This document shows positions 40,783 through 49,979 of a stretch of 53,428 bases of DNA, in pieces. This DNA is from Pseudomonas maioricensis (GTDB taxonomy: Bacteria > Pseudomonadota > Gammaproteobacteria > Pseudomonadales > Pseudomonadaceae). The first letter of the stretch is position 1, and each line of letters opens with the position of its first letter. The position numbers and the translations under genes are program-made. The notes below the pieces were generated by a model, which was given only the letters and a program-made list of their open reading frames with translations, ran no database searches and had not been told where the DNA came from. The stretch is taken from the NCBI RefSeq assembly GCF_022790535.1, contig NZ_LOHG01000017.1, forward strand, positions 1-53,428, read 5' to 3'.

Positions 40783-42060
40783 ATGAATGATCAGGCCAAT
40801 AGCGTCGAACAACGTTTCGATGCAGCCGCTACACCGATTGCGGCGTGGAGTCGTCATGACACCACCTGGATGCTAGGGTTGTTCGGCACCGCCATCGGCG
40901 CAGGCACGTTGTTCTTGCCCATCAACGCAGGCATCGGCGGCTTCTGGCCGTTGTTGGCCCTGGCGTTGCTGGCGTTTCCGATGACTTATTACGCGCACCG
41001 TGGTTTGACCCGTTTTGTGCTGTCCGGTCGTGAAGGCGCAGACATCACGGAAGTCGTTGAGCAGCACTTCGGCAAAAGTGCCGGCACGCTGATTACCGCG
41101 TTGTACTTCTTCGCGATTTTTCCGATTTTGCTGATCTACAGCGTGGCCCTCACCAATACCGTCGGCAGCTTCCTTGAGCACCAGTTGCACATTCAGCCGC
41201 CACCGCGTGCGTTGCTGGCGTTCGTATTGATTCTTGGTTTGTTGGCCGTGGTGCGTTGCGGCGAACGGTTTATCGTCAAGGCGATGAGCCTGATGGTCTA
41301 TCCGTTCATCGTGGCGTTGCTGTTCCTGGCAGTGTTTCTGATCCCGCACTGGAACGGCGGCATTCTCAGCACAGCCACTACACTGCCGGAGCCATCGGCA
41401 TTCCTGCATACCTTCTGGCTGGCGATCCCGGTGATGGTGTTTTCCTTCAACCATTCGCCGATCATTTCGGCATTTGCCGTTGACCAGAAGCGCATGTATG
41501 GCGATCAGGCGGAAGGTCGCAGCTCGCAGATTCTGGCGCGGGCTCACGGTTTGATGGTGATCATGGTGATGTTCTTCGTGTTCAGTTGCGTGCTGACCCT
41601 GTCGCCCGCGCAACTGGCTGAAGCCAAGGTTCAGAACATCTCGATCCTGTCGTACCTGGCCAACCACTTCAGCAACCCGACGATTGCCTTCGTGGCACCG
41701 CTGATTGCTTTCGTGGCGATTGCCAAATCGTTCCTGGGCCACTACATCGGTGCCAGTGAAGGTCTTAAAGGCATCGTGGTGAGAACCGGCCTGCGTCCCG
41801 CGCCCAAAGCGCTCGACCGTCTGACCGCGGCCTTGATGCTGGTGGTGTGCTGGGTTGTTGCCACGCTTAACCCGAGCATCCTCGGCATGATCGAAACGCT
41901 TGGCGGTCCGATCATTACCGCGTTGCTGTTCCTGATGCCGATGTACGCCATCCACAAAGTCCCGGCCATGCGTCAGTACGCAGGCAAGGCGTCCAACGTG
42001 TTTGTGGTGATTGTGGGTGTGGTGTCGATGCTGGCGCTGGTTTATTCGTTGATGCAGTAA
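40783..42060 (+). CDS. Serine/threonine-type amino acid transporter (HAAAP family)
   Basis: This 425-residue inner-membrane protein has about eleven hydrophobic helices. The N-terminal GLFGTAIGAGTLFLPINAG and the MVFSFNHSPIISAF segment are typical of the hydroxy/aromatic amino acid permease family with SdaC and TdcC. Proton-coupled uptake of serine or threonine is the likely role. The ATG at 40783 follows CACGGAG. It has no neighbouring serine deaminase in this window. Confidence 0.88.
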   Translation: MNDQANSVEQRFDAAATPIAAWSRHDTTWMLGLFGTAIGAGTLFLPINAGIGGFWPLLALALLAFPMTYYAHRGLTRFVLSGREGADITEVVEQHFGKSAGTLITALYFFAIFPILLIYSVALTNTVGSFLEHQLHIQPPPRALLAFVLILGLLAVVRCGERFIVKAMSLMVYPFIVALLFLAVFLIPHWNGGILSTATTLPEPSAFLHTFWLAIPVMVFSFNHSPIISAFAVDQKRMYGDQAEGRSSQILARAHGLMVIMVMFFVFSCVLTLSPAQLAEAKVQNISILSYLANHFSNPTIAFVAPLIAFVAIAKSFLGHYIGASEGLKGIVVRTGLRPAPKALDRLTAALMLVVCWVVATLNPSILGMIETLGGPIITALLFLMPMYAIHKVPAMRQYAGKASNVFVVIVGVVSMLALVYSLMQ

Positions 42061-42078
42061 GCCTTGGAATGCAATTCT

Positions 42079-42151
42079 TGTAGGAGCTGCCGAAGGCTGC
42101 GAAGCGTTAATCCTGATACACCGCTATTCGCAGCCTTCGGCAGCTCCTACA
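42079..42151. repeat. REP pair, GAGCTGCCGAAGGCTGCGAA class
   Basis: Perfect 25-bp arms TGTAGGAGCTGCC...GCGAA and its inverted copy flank a 23-base spacer, identical in arm sequence to the element at 14021. It separates convergent genes. Confidence 0.92.
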
Positions 42152-42174
42152 GGGGTTGTGTTTCACTGGTCAAC

Positions 42175-42624
42175 TCACTGCGCCGGGTAGTCCGCCACGA
42201 CCCGCTCTTCACCCGAAGCCGTCAGACCAATGATCTGATGAGCGCTTCTCCGATTACCTGACTCCATACCTGGCGAACCCATCGGCATGCCGGGTGCGGC
42301 GACGCCGATCAGGTCTTTTTGCGCGACCAGCTCACGAATCTCTGAAACCGGCACGTGACCTTCGACGAACTTGCCATTGATCACGCCGGTGTGACATGAG
42401 CCCAGTTTCTCGGGCACGCCGAGTTTTTCCTTCACGGCGCTCATGTTGTTTTCGGGATGATCATTCACGGTAAAACCGTTTTCCTTGAGGTACGCCATCC
42501 ACTTGGTGCAGCAACCGCAATTCGGGTCGCGGTAGACGTCGATGGTTTGCGGCGCGGCGTGCAGTAGTGCGCTGAAGCCGAGGAGGGCGATCAGGCTGGC
42601 CTGTTTGATCTTCGAAAGCGTCAT
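42175..42624 (-). CDS. DUF411 exported metal-binding protein
   Basis: This 149-residue protein has a signal peptide (about residues 1-23, ending LHA-AP) and the DUF411 core DPNCGCCTKWMAYLKENGF with three clustered cysteines, plus GSCHTG and GHVPVSEI. DUF411 proteins are periplasmic copper- or zinc-binding factors. The ATG at 42624 is taken; a TTG 5 codons upstream is possible but poorer. It stands alone, without copper-efflux genes here. Confidence 0.86.
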   Translation of the reverse strand: MTLSKIKQASLIALLGFSALLHAAPQTIDVYRDPNCGCCTKWMAYLKENGFTVNDHPENNMSAVKEKLGVPEKLGSCHTGVINGKFVEGHVPVSEIRELVAQKDLIGVAAPGMPMGSPGMESGNRRSAHQIIGLTASGEERVVADYPAQ

Positions 42625-42715
42625 GAGAGATGTGCTCAAGGATGTTCAAAGGGCAGAGGCTACACGGGTTGTGAGGGCTGGAAAACCTTGGCCCTAAATG
42701 ATGTACGCGGTTCCT

Positions 42716-42805
42716 TGTGGGAGCAGGGCTTGCCCGCGATGGAGGCTCTGCGGTGTTTCGGGCAGACCGCGTCATCGTTTATCGCGAGCAAGCTCAGCTC
42801 CCACA
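42716..42805. repeat. REP pair, GTGGGAGC / GCTCCCACA class (imperfect)
   Basis: TGTGGGAGCAGGGCTTGCCCG (42716 on) and GCGAGCAAGCTCAGCTCCCACA (to 42805) are inverted with several mismatches. It separates the DUF411 gene from the operon end. Confidence 0.82.
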
Positions 42806-42880
42806 TAGACCGCGCCAGTCCTAAGAGGTCGGAGCAAGCTTGCAGGCCAAACCAGAGTTCCCCAGATTTAATTGCGTCAG

Positions 42881-44476
42881 TCAGTACGCAGCCACCAACC
42901 CATCCTTCCGCGGATCTGTTCCGCCCACATAACCATGGGCCGTGCGCTGGATGATCTGCGCGCCGCCAAAGGCAAACACGCCGCTTGGCTCTTCGACGTC
43001 AATGTCATGGCCTTTGGCGCGCAGGGCTTTGACCACTTCTGGATCAAACGTACGCTCCACGGCAACCTTCAGACCGGATTCGATCCTCCAGCGCGGCGCA
43101 TCGGCAGCGGCTTGCGGGTTCTGTTTGTAGCGCAGGATACGCATCATCATCTGCAAGTGACCCTGCGCCTGCATCGGGCCGCCCATCAAGCCGAAAGACA
43201 TCAATGGCGTGCCGTCAGCATTCATTACAAAGCCGGGGATGATGGTGTGAAACGGGCGTTTGCGCGGTGCGACATAGTTGACGTGCTTGGGATCCAGCGA
43301 GAAACCCGCACCACGGTTCTGCATGCTGATGCCGGTTCCTGGCACCACAACACCGGAGCCAAAGCCCATGTAATTGGACTGGATGAACGAGATCATCATG
43401 CCGCTTTCATCGGCAGCCGACAGGTACACCGTACCGCCCGGTTTTGGCGAGCCGTGACCGGGATTCGCAGCCTGATCAGTGACCAGCCCGGCGCGCTCCA
43501 TCAGGTAGGCCTTGCCCAGTAGGTCCTCGGAAGGCACGCGCATGTGATCGCTGTCGGCGACGTGCTCGTCGAGGTCGGCCAAGGCCAGTTTCATGGCTTC
43601 CAGTACCGGGTGTACGGTCTCCAGGCTGTCCACCGGATGCTCGCCCACGCCCAATGCTTCCAGCATGGTCAGACCCGCCAGGGTCGCGATGCCCTGGCCA
43701 TTAGGCGGCAGTTCGTGAACCACGGCACCGGCATACGGCACCGACAGCGTTTCGATCCAGTCCACGGTGTGTGTCGCCAGATCGTCGAGGCTCATCACGC
43801 TACCGTTCGCGTTGGCATGGGCAATGATTGCCTCGGCCAGTTCACCGCGATAGAACGCTTCGCCTTTGGTCTGGGCAATCAGCTCCAGAGTGCGGGCGTG
43901 ATCCTTGAGCTGGATTTTTTCCCCAGCAAGCGGTGCCTTGCCGTCCGGCATGAAGCACTCGGCGAAGCCCGGTTGATCCTTGAGCAGATGCGAGCCGCGC
44001 TTCCACAACTCGGCGATTATCGGCGTGACCTGATAGCCATCTCGGGCATAGCCAATCGCCGGTTCAGCCAATGTGGCGAACGGCAGCTTGCCGTAGCGTT
44101 CGGACAATTCGACCCAGGCCGATACCGCACCCGGTACGCTGACTGCAGGCCAGCCACGTTGCGGCATCTGGCTCTGGCCAGCGAAATATTCGGGCGTCCA
44201 GGCCTGCGGCGCACGGCCAGAGGCGTTCAGACCTTGCAGCTTTTTGCCGTCCCAGACGATAGCAAAGGCATCGCTGCCGATCCCGCAACCGGTGGGCTCG
44301 ACCACGGTTAGCACCATCGCCGCAGCGATGGCGGCATCGACTGCGTTACCGCCTTTGCGCAGCATGTCCAGCCCGGCCTGAGCGGCCAGCGGCTGTGAGC
44401 AGGCAACCATGTTGTTGCCCATCACCGGCGAGCGCGCCGAAGCGTAAGGTTGGCTGTAATCCAGATCATCGAACAT
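42881..44476 (-). CDS. Gamma-glutamyltransferase-family Ntn hydrolase
   Basis: This 531-residue protein is a member of the self-processing GGT family: the catalytic threonine begins the small subunit in the PKPGGTVYLSAADESG stretch (about residue 355). The large-subunit side has MVACSQPLAAQAGLDMLRKGG and VEPTGCGIGSDAF. Classical GGTs cut gamma-glutamyl bonds, e.g. of glutathione. It lacks an evident N-terminal signal peptide (starts MFDDLDYSQPYAS), so it may be cytoplasmic and act after uptake. It is the last gene of the seven-gene operon, 33 bases after the dppC-like gene. Confidence 0.88.
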   Translation of the reverse strand: MFDDLDYSQPYASARSPVMGNNMVACSQPLAAQAGLDMLRKGGNAVDAAIAAAMVLTVVEPTGCGIGSDAFAIVWDGKKLQGLNASGRAPQAWTPEYFAGQSQMPQRGWPAVSVPGAVSAWVELSERYGKLPFATLAEPAIGYARDGYQVTPIIAELWKRGSHLLKDQPGFAECFMPDGKAPLAGEKIQLKDHARTLELIAQTKGEAFYRGELAEAIIAHANANGSVMSLDDLATHTVDWIETLSVPYAGAVVHELPPNGQGIATLAGLTMLEALGVGEHPVDSLETVHPVLEAMKLALADLDEHVADSDHMRVPSEDLLGKAYLMERAGLVTDQAANPGHGSPKPGGTVYLSAADESGMMISFIQSNYMGFGSGVVVPGTGISMQNRGAGFSLDPKHVNYVAPRKRPFHTIIPGFVMNADGTPLMSFGLMGGPMQAQGHLQMMMRILRYKQNPQAAADAPRWRIESGLKVAVERTFDPEVVKALRAKGHDIDVEEPSGVFAFGGAQIIQRTAHGYVGGTDPRKDGLVAAY

Positions 44477-44509
44477 AAGCTTTTTTCTCTTTGGCAGAAG
44501 ACGAAAGGT

Positions 44510-45382
44510 TTAGCCTTTGGGGTCCAGCGCATCGCGCAGGCCATCACCCAACAGGTTGAAACACAGGACCGTGATGTAGATCGCCACGCCGGGCGCAATC
44601 GACATCCACGGAGCCTGCTCCATGAAATTCTTCGCAGTATTGAGCATCGAGCCCCAAGACGGCGACGGCGGTTGCTGACCCAGACCGAGGAACGACAGGC
44701 TGGCTTCAGCCAGGATCGCTGATGCAATGGTCAGTGTGGCTTGAACCACTAGAGGCGACATCACGTTGGGCAGTACGTAACGCAGGATGATCCAGCGATC
44801 CGGCAGACCAATCGCGCGAGCACCTTCCAGATAATCCTCATGCTTGATCGACAGCACCTGGCCGCGCGTCAGCCGGGCAAAGATCGGCATGGCGGACAGC
44901 CCGATGGCGATCATGGCGTTGGTCAGGCTCGGGCCGAGAAAGGCACCCAAGGCGATGGCCAGCACCAGAAACGGGCAGGACAGCAGCGCTTCCATGATCT
45001 GCGAAATGACCATGTCCAGCTTGCCGCCGAAGTAGCCGGCGAGCAGGCCCAGAGGAACCCCGATGCACATGGCGATGGCCACCGACACACCACCGGCCAG
45101 CAGCGAGCTGCGGGCGCCATACAGCAGGCGTGAAAACAGATCACGGCCCAGTTCGTCGGTGCCCAGCCAGTAAATCAGCGAGGGCGCCTTGCGTACGGCG
45201 AGAAAGTTGGCTTTGAGCGGATCATGGGGCGCAATCCACGGCGCCAGAAGGGCCGCCAGGACAAACAGCAGCAACACCGCTGCGCCAATCACCGCGCCTT
45301 TGTTGGCGAGGAATTTCTTCAGGAACGGCGAGCGGCTGCGGGGCAGGATCGCGCTGTGCGGGAGGCTGGCAATAGCGGTCAT
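44510..45382 (-). CDS. ABC peptide transporter permease, DppC/GsiD type
   Basis: This 290-residue inner-membrane permease has an N-terminal cytoplasmic segment, a first helix KGAVIGAAVLLLFVLAALLAP at about 30-50, then five helices including the EAA motif-like region GARAIGLPDRWIILRYVLPNVM. It is one of two pore-forming subunits of the operon's importer. The ATG at 45382 overlaps the stop of the permease gene before it (TGATG), so the longer upstream ORF start is rejected. Confidence 0.92.
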   Translation of the reverse strand: MTAIASLPHSAILPRSRSPFLKKFLANKGAVIGAAVLLLFVLAALLAPWIAPHDPLKANFLAVRKAPSLIYWLGTDELGRDLFSRLLYGARSSLLAGGVSVAIAMCIGVPLGLLAGYFGGKLDMVISQIMEALLSCPFLVLAIALGAFLGPSLTNAMIAIGLSAMPIFARLTRGQVLSIKHEDYLEGARAIGLPDRWIILRYVLPNVMSPLVVQATLTIASAILAEASLSFLGLGQQPPSPSWGSMLNTAKNFMEQAPWMSIAPGVAIYITVLCFNLLGDGLRDALDPKG

Positions 45383-46326
45383 CAGGCAGTCCTCAGACGC
45401 GGGTTTATCAGGCGGTAAAGCACATCGGCGAGCAGATTCAGCATCAGGAAGCCAATCGCAACACACAGCACCACGCCTTGCACCACTGCGTAATCCCGGT
45501 TGAACACAGCATCGACAATCATCTTGCCGAAGCCCGGAATGCTAAACACTTGCTCGGTCAGCACGGCGCCGCCCAGCAGTTCACCAAACAGCAAGGTCGT
45601 GAGCGTAACGATGGGCATCAACGCGTTGCGCAGCGCATGCTTGAGAATCACCGTGCGCGGGAACAGCCCTTTGGCCCGCGCAGTACGGACGTAATCGGTG
45701 CGCAGCACTTCAAGCATCGCGCTGCGGGTGTGGCGCATGAGAATCCCCGACAGCCCGGCCCCCAGCACGAAGGCTGGCAGGATCAAGGTCTTCAGGTTTT
45801 GCCCGAAGTCCTCGCCCATGGGCACAAAGCCGGAGGCAGGCAGCCATTGCAGTTTCACGGCGAAGATCATGATCAGCAGGATGCCCAGCCAGAAATGCGG
45901 AATGGAAATCCCCGACAGCGCCACCACGTTGGCTCCGTAATCCACGGCGGTGCCTTTGCGCACCGCCGAAATAATCCCGGTGGGGATGCCGATCAGCAAC
46001 GCAATCAACAGCGCCAGGACCGCCAGCTCAATGGTCACCGGCAACTTGGACGCCAGCAGCGTAGTCACCGGTTGCTCGGTGCGCAGCGAGGTGCCGAAGT
46101 CGCCGGTCAGCACGTTGCCAACCCAGTTCAGGTACTGCAACGGGATCGGATCATCGAGCCGGTATTTGTCGCGCAGGTATTCCATTACCGCCGGGTCACG
46201 TTCTTCCCCGGCCATGGCCAGCACCGGGTCACCCGGCAGCAACTTCTGCAAGGTGAAGACGAATAGCGAAACCAGAATCAGCGTCGGTATCGAGCTGAGC
46301 AGGCGTCGCAGGATGAACATCAGCAT
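45382..46326 (-). CDS. ABC peptide transporter permease, DppB/GsiC type
   Basis: This 314-residue inner-membrane permease starts MLMFILRRLLSSIPTLILVS with the first helix, followed by the LPGDPVLAMAG extracytoplasmic loop and the EAA-like coupling segment YVRTARAKGLFPRTVILKHALRNA. It pairs with the DppC-type protein. It begins 28 bases after the binding-protein gene. Confidence 0.92.
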   Translation of the reverse strand: MLMFILRRLLSSIPTLILVSLFVFTLQKLLPGDPVLAMAGEERDPAVMEYLRDKYRLDDPIPLQYLNWVGNVLTGDFGTSLRTEQPVTTLLASKLPVTIELAVLALLIALLIGIPTGIISAVRKGTAVDYGANVVALSGISIPHFWLGILLIMIFAVKLQWLPASGFVPMGEDFGQNLKTLILPAFVLGAGLSGILMRHTRSAMLEVLRTDYVRTARAKGLFPRTVILKHALRNALMPIVTLTTLLFGELLGGAVLTEQVFSIPGFGKMIVDAVFNRDYAVVQGVVLCVAIGFLMLNLLADVLYRLINPRLRTA

Positions 46327-46354
46327 GCCGGAACCTCGCAGGTGCGTCCGTCAG

Positions 46355-47857
46355 TCATGGCTTGAACGCGACATTGGCCAGACGAATCAGGCCATCCGGG
46401 TTTGGTACAAAACCGGTCACGTTGTTACGCATGGCAATGATCCGTGGATCGAAATACAGGTACGCAGTCGGTACTTCGTCGGCCAGCAAGCGCAGTGCCT
46501 CGTTGTACAGCGCCTGGCGTTGTGGGACGTCGTTGACGGTGCGCGCCTTGTTCAGCAGTTCGTCGAGCTTGGCATTGCAGTACTTGCCGTCGTTCTGGCC
46601 ACCTTTGCAGGTCACGAACTGGTGGATGTCGCCATCCGGATCAGGACGGCCCGACCAGGCGCTCATGCCGATCTGGAAGTTGCCGCTCTGCTGTTCGCTG
46701 AGCATCGTGGCGTATTCGGTCGCAACCAGATTGACCTTGAAGCCAGCCTCTTCAGCCATGGCCTGGATGATCTGCCCGACTTGTTGCGCAATCGGGTTGT
46801 TGGCCACCTTCAGTTCGACTGCCAACGGCAGCTTCACGCCGGCTGCGGCCAGTAGCGCCTTGCTCTTCTCGACATCGCGCGCGGGGATCGGCAGTTCCTG
46901 GTCGTAGTACGGGCTGTTTTTCGGGAACGGCTGGGCGCTCGGGGCATAGAGGCCTTCGAAGACCACCTGGTTGATTGCATCACGGTCGATGGACAACTCG
47001 AACGCCTTGCGTACACGCTTGTCTTTGCCGATCGGAGAGTTGGCTTTTTCGCCATTGCCGACGTTGAACATCAACTGCATGTAGCCCAGGCCTGGCGTGT
47101 TGTAGATCGCCAGCTTGCTGTCGCCCTTGACGGTTTTTACGTCGGTCGGCGCGACGCGTTCGATGATGTCCAGATCGCCGGAACGCAGGTTGGCCAGGCG
47201 CACCGAGGTGTCCGGAATCGGCAGGAACACGACTTTATCGAAGTGATAAGCCTGCTTGTTCCAGTAGTTGTCAAAACGCTCCAGCACGATTCGATCCTGC
47301 TGCACGCGCTGGACAAATTTGTAAGGCCCGGAGCAGACGGGTTTGGATGCGAATTCGCCCTGAGCGGCTTTTGGCGCGAGCATCATCCCGGCGCGGTCCG
47401 AGAGCTGCGAAACCAGCGTGGCATCGGCTTGCTTGAGTTTGATGGCGACGGTTTTCGTGTCGATCACTTCAACGCTGTCCACCGACGCCAGCTCGCTTTT
47501 GCGCAGGGAGTCGGGCAGGGTGCGGGCGCGGTCGAGGTTGAACTTCACCGAGGCGGCATCAAAGGGTTCGCCGTCGTGGTAGGTCACGCCTTCGCGCAAG
47601 GTCATGGTCAGGGTTTTGCCATCTTCGCTCCAGTTCCAGGCAGTGGCCAGTTGTGGCGCATAGGTCAGGTCCGGATTGACGTCCACCAGCTTGTCGCACA
47701 GCGCTGTATAGACCAGCCGACCGGAGTAGGTGCGTGAACGATGCGGATCCAGCACATCAGGATCATCCTGAATACCGATGCGTAACGTCGATTCGGCAAA
47801 GGCGGCGTTGGCGGCCAGCAATAACAATGTTCCTGTCATGACGCGTGCGATTTTCAT
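46355..47857 (-). CDS. Periplasmic peptide-binding protein (GsiB/DppA type)
   Basis: This 500-residue SBP_bac_5 protein has a signal peptide of the Sec type (about residues 1-21, cleaved at AFA-ES) and no lipobox. Core family segments such as LREGVTYHDGEPFDAASVKFNLDRA and FELSIDRDAINQVVFEGLY are clear. It is most similar in style to glutathione/dipeptide-binding proteins GsiB and DppA. The ligand is inferred from the GGT-family partner, not shown. The ATG overlaps the preceding ATPase stop by ATGA. Confidence 0.9.
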   Translation of the reverse strand: MKIARVMTGTLLLLAANAAFAESTLRIGIQDDPDVLDPHRSRTYSGRLVYTALCDKLVDVNPDLTYAPQLATAWNWSEDGKTLTMTLREGVTYHDGEPFDAASVKFNLDRARTLPDSLRKSELASVDSVEVIDTKTVAIKLKQADATLVSQLSDRAGMMLAPKAAQGEFASKPVCSGPYKFVQRVQQDRIVLERFDNYWNKQAYHFDKVVFLPIPDTSVRLANLRSGDLDIIERVAPTDVKTVKGDSKLAIYNTPGLGYMQLMFNVGNGEKANSPIGKDKRVRKAFELSIDRDAINQVVFEGLYAPSAQPFPKNSPYYDQELPIPARDVEKSKALLAAAGVKLPLAVELKVANNPIAQQVGQIIQAMAEEAGFKVNLVATEYATMLSEQQSGNFQIGMSAWSGRPDPDGDIHQFVTCKGGQNDGKYCNAKLDELLNKARTVNDVPQRQALYNEALRLLADEVPTAYLYFDPRIIAMRNNVTGFVPNPDGLIRLANVAFKP

Positions 47858-48975
47858 GGCTGGCTCTCCACTGCAAGGGATTGATGGTTCTTGAACAGAT
47901 TCAGGCGCTGGGTGTAAGCAGCGCTGGGGGTCGGAAGGATCAAGGTGCCGCTGCCTGCGTTGGCGATTTCACGCCAGAAGTGGCACGCCACCTGACGCTC
48001 GGCCTCGACGGTTTCCATGACCGGCACGGCTTCTTTGCACAGCGCACGGGCATGGGGGCAACGGGTATGGAAACGGCAACCTGAAGGCGGGCGGCTGGGG
48101 CTTGGCATGTCACCGCCAAGCAATGGCCGTGGCTGGCGCAAGTCCGGGTGGCTGACCGGCACCGCAGCCATCAGCGCCTGGGTATAAGGATGCAACGGGG
48201 TTTCGAACAGCGCGTTGACCGGCGCCAGTTCGACGATTTCCCCCAGGTACATCACCGCCACGCGGTCGCTCATGTGGCGGATCACAGCCAGACCGTGGGC
48301 GACGATCACCAGTGTCAGACCGAACTGATGCTTGAGGTCTTCCAGCAGATTGACGACCTGAGCCTGCACTGAAACGTCCAGTGCCGAGACCGGCTCGTCA
48401 CCGAGGATCAAGCGTGGATCGGAAGCCAGTGCGCGGGCAATACCGATGCGCTGGCGCTGACCACCGGAAAATTCGTGAGGATGGCGACCGCCGTGCTCCG
48501 GTGCCAGACCGACGGTGCGCAGCAACTCTGCAACCTTGGCCTGACGGTCGCTGCGACTGGCTTCGCTGTGCAGCCAGATCGGTTCGCCGACAATCGATTC
48601 CACCGTCATGCGCGGATTCAGCGAGGCGAACGGGTCCTGGAAAATGATCTGCAAGTCGCGGCGCACCTGACGCAGTTTTTCTGGAGGCAGATTGGCCAGG
48701 TTGCGGCCTTCGTAAATCACATCGCCCGCCGTCGGTTGCAGCAGGTTGAGCAGCAGGCGGCCAAGGGTTGATTTACCTGAACCTGATTCGCCCACCAGCG
48801 CCAGCGTCTCGCCTTTGCGCACTGAAAGGTTGACCTGATTGACCGCCTGCACGGGCGGCTTCTTTGGCTGGAACAAGCCACTTTCTACCGCGAAATGCTT
48901 GCTAAGACCGATGCCTTCGAGGATCGGCTTTTGCAGGCTGGCGGCCTCGACGAGGTTGCGTTCAGAAAGGCTCAC
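47854..48975 (-). CDS. ABC transporter ATPase, DppF type
   Basis: This 373-residue ATPase has Walker A GESGSGKST, signature LSGG-type FSGGQRQRIGIARALASDP, Walker B LILGDEP and a DppF/OppF C-terminal cysteine motif (SGCRFHTRCPHA). The start is the GTG at 48975 that overlaps the dppD TGA (GTGA); the longer in-frame ATG at 49017 lies within dppD and lacks support. Confidence 0.9.
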   Translation of the reverse strand: MSLSERNLVEAASLQKPILEGIGLSKHFAVESGLFQPKKPPVQAVNQVNLSVRKGETLALVGESGSGKSTLGRLLLNLLQPTAGDVIYEGRNLANLPPEKLRQVRRDLQIIFQDPFASLNPRMTVESIVGEPIWLHSEASRSDRQAKVAELLRTVGLAPEHGGRHPHEFSGGQRQRIGIARALASDPRLILGDEPVSALDVSVQAQVVNLLEDLKHQFGLTLVIVAHGLAVIRHMSDRVAVMYLGEIVELAPVNALFETPLHPYTQALMAAVPVSHPDLRQPRPLLGGDMPSPSRPPSGCRFHTRCPHARALCKEAVPVMETVEAERQVACHFWREIANAGSGTLILPTPSAAYTQRLNLFKNHQSLAVESQP

Positions 48976-49979
48976 GCGCTGACTCCCACATGCTGTTCCA
49001 AAGGCGCACGGATGCACGCGGCGAAGTGTCCGGGGGATAATTCAAGCAACGGCGGGCGCTCATCTCTGCACTGCTGGATCACGAACGGGCAGCGTCCTGC
49101 AAAACGGCAACCGGTGGGCATTTCTGCCGGTGTCGGCACGCGGCCATTGATCGTTGCCAAGCGACCTTCGCGCGGGCCAATGGACGGCATCGAACCCATC
49201 AGGCCAATGGTGTAAGGGTGTTGCGGATCGTCGAATAGAGTCTTTACCGGGCCGCTTTCCACCACGCGACCGGCGTACATCACCATCACGTCGTCGGCGA
49301 CTTCGGCGACCACGCCCAAATCGTGGGTGATCAGGATCATCGCGGTGCCGGTTTCGGTTTGCAGGTTGGCGATCAGCGAGAGGATCTGCGCCTGAATAGT
49401 CACGTCCAGTGCGGTGGTCGGTTCGTCAGCAATGATCAGTGCCGGGTCGTTAGCCAGCGCCATGGCAATCATCGCCCGCTGACGCATGCCCCCAGACAGT
49501 TCGTGAGGGTAGGCGTCGAGCCGCTGGCGAGCGTCGGGTACGCGGACCTTTTCCAGCATCTCCAGCGCCCGTTGCCGGGCGTCTTTGTCCGAGAGGCCCT
49601 GATGGCGGATCACGCTTTCGGCTATCTGCTCGCCGATGGTGAACACCGGGTTCAGGGACGTCATCGGCTCCTGAAAAATCATCGCCATGCGATTGCCGCG
49701 CACGTCGAGCAAGCGCTCTTCGGACATGCCCAGCAAGGCTTCATCGATCAACAGCGAATCGCTTGCTGTTACGTGTGCGGTGGCAGGCAACAGCCCCATC
49801 AGGCCCATGGACGTCACGCTTTTGCCACAGCCGGATTCGCCGACGATGGCCAGCGTCTTGCCGCGCTTGACGGAGAACGACACGCCATCGACCACGTTGG
49901 CCGGTGCTCCGGCAAAGCGTACGGTGAGGTCATTGACGCTAAGGACCGTCGGGTTTGTCGATTCAGTGGTGGCGCTCAT
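48972..49979 (-). CDS. ABC transporter ATPase, DppD type
   Basis: This 335-residue ATPase has Walker A GESGCGKS, signature LSGGMRQRAMIAMALANDP, Walker B LIIADEPTTALD and the oligopeptide-type C-terminal motif TGCRFAGRCPFVIQQCRDERP. It is the first transporter gene. Its ATG overlaps the regulator's TGA by 4 bases (ATGA), so the regulator is the operon's first gene. Confidence 0.92.
   Translation of the reverse strand: MSATTESTNPTVLSVNDLTVRFAGAPANVVDGVSFSVKRGKTLAIVGESGCGKSVTSMGLMGLLPATAHVTASDSLLIDEALLGMSEERLLDVRGNRMAMIFQEPMTSLNPVFTIGEQIAESVIRHQGLSDKDARQRALEMLEKVRVPDARQRLDAYPHELSGGMRQRAMIAMALANDPALIIADEPTTALDVTIQAQILSLIANLQTETGTAMILITHDLGVVAEVADDVMVMYAGRVVESGPVKTLFDDPQHPYTIGLMGSMPSIGPREGRLATINGRVPTPAEMPTGCRFAGRCPFVIQQCRDERPPLLELSPGHFAACIRAPLEQHVGVSA

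Noticed and set aside
40873..41955. A 360-codon minus-strand ORF across the transporter gene
   Set aside because: Antisense shadow rich in His/Gln/Arg, with no start signal.
43544..44311. Antisense ORF of 255 codons over the GGT-family gene
   Set aside because: Shadow of a conserved coding region.
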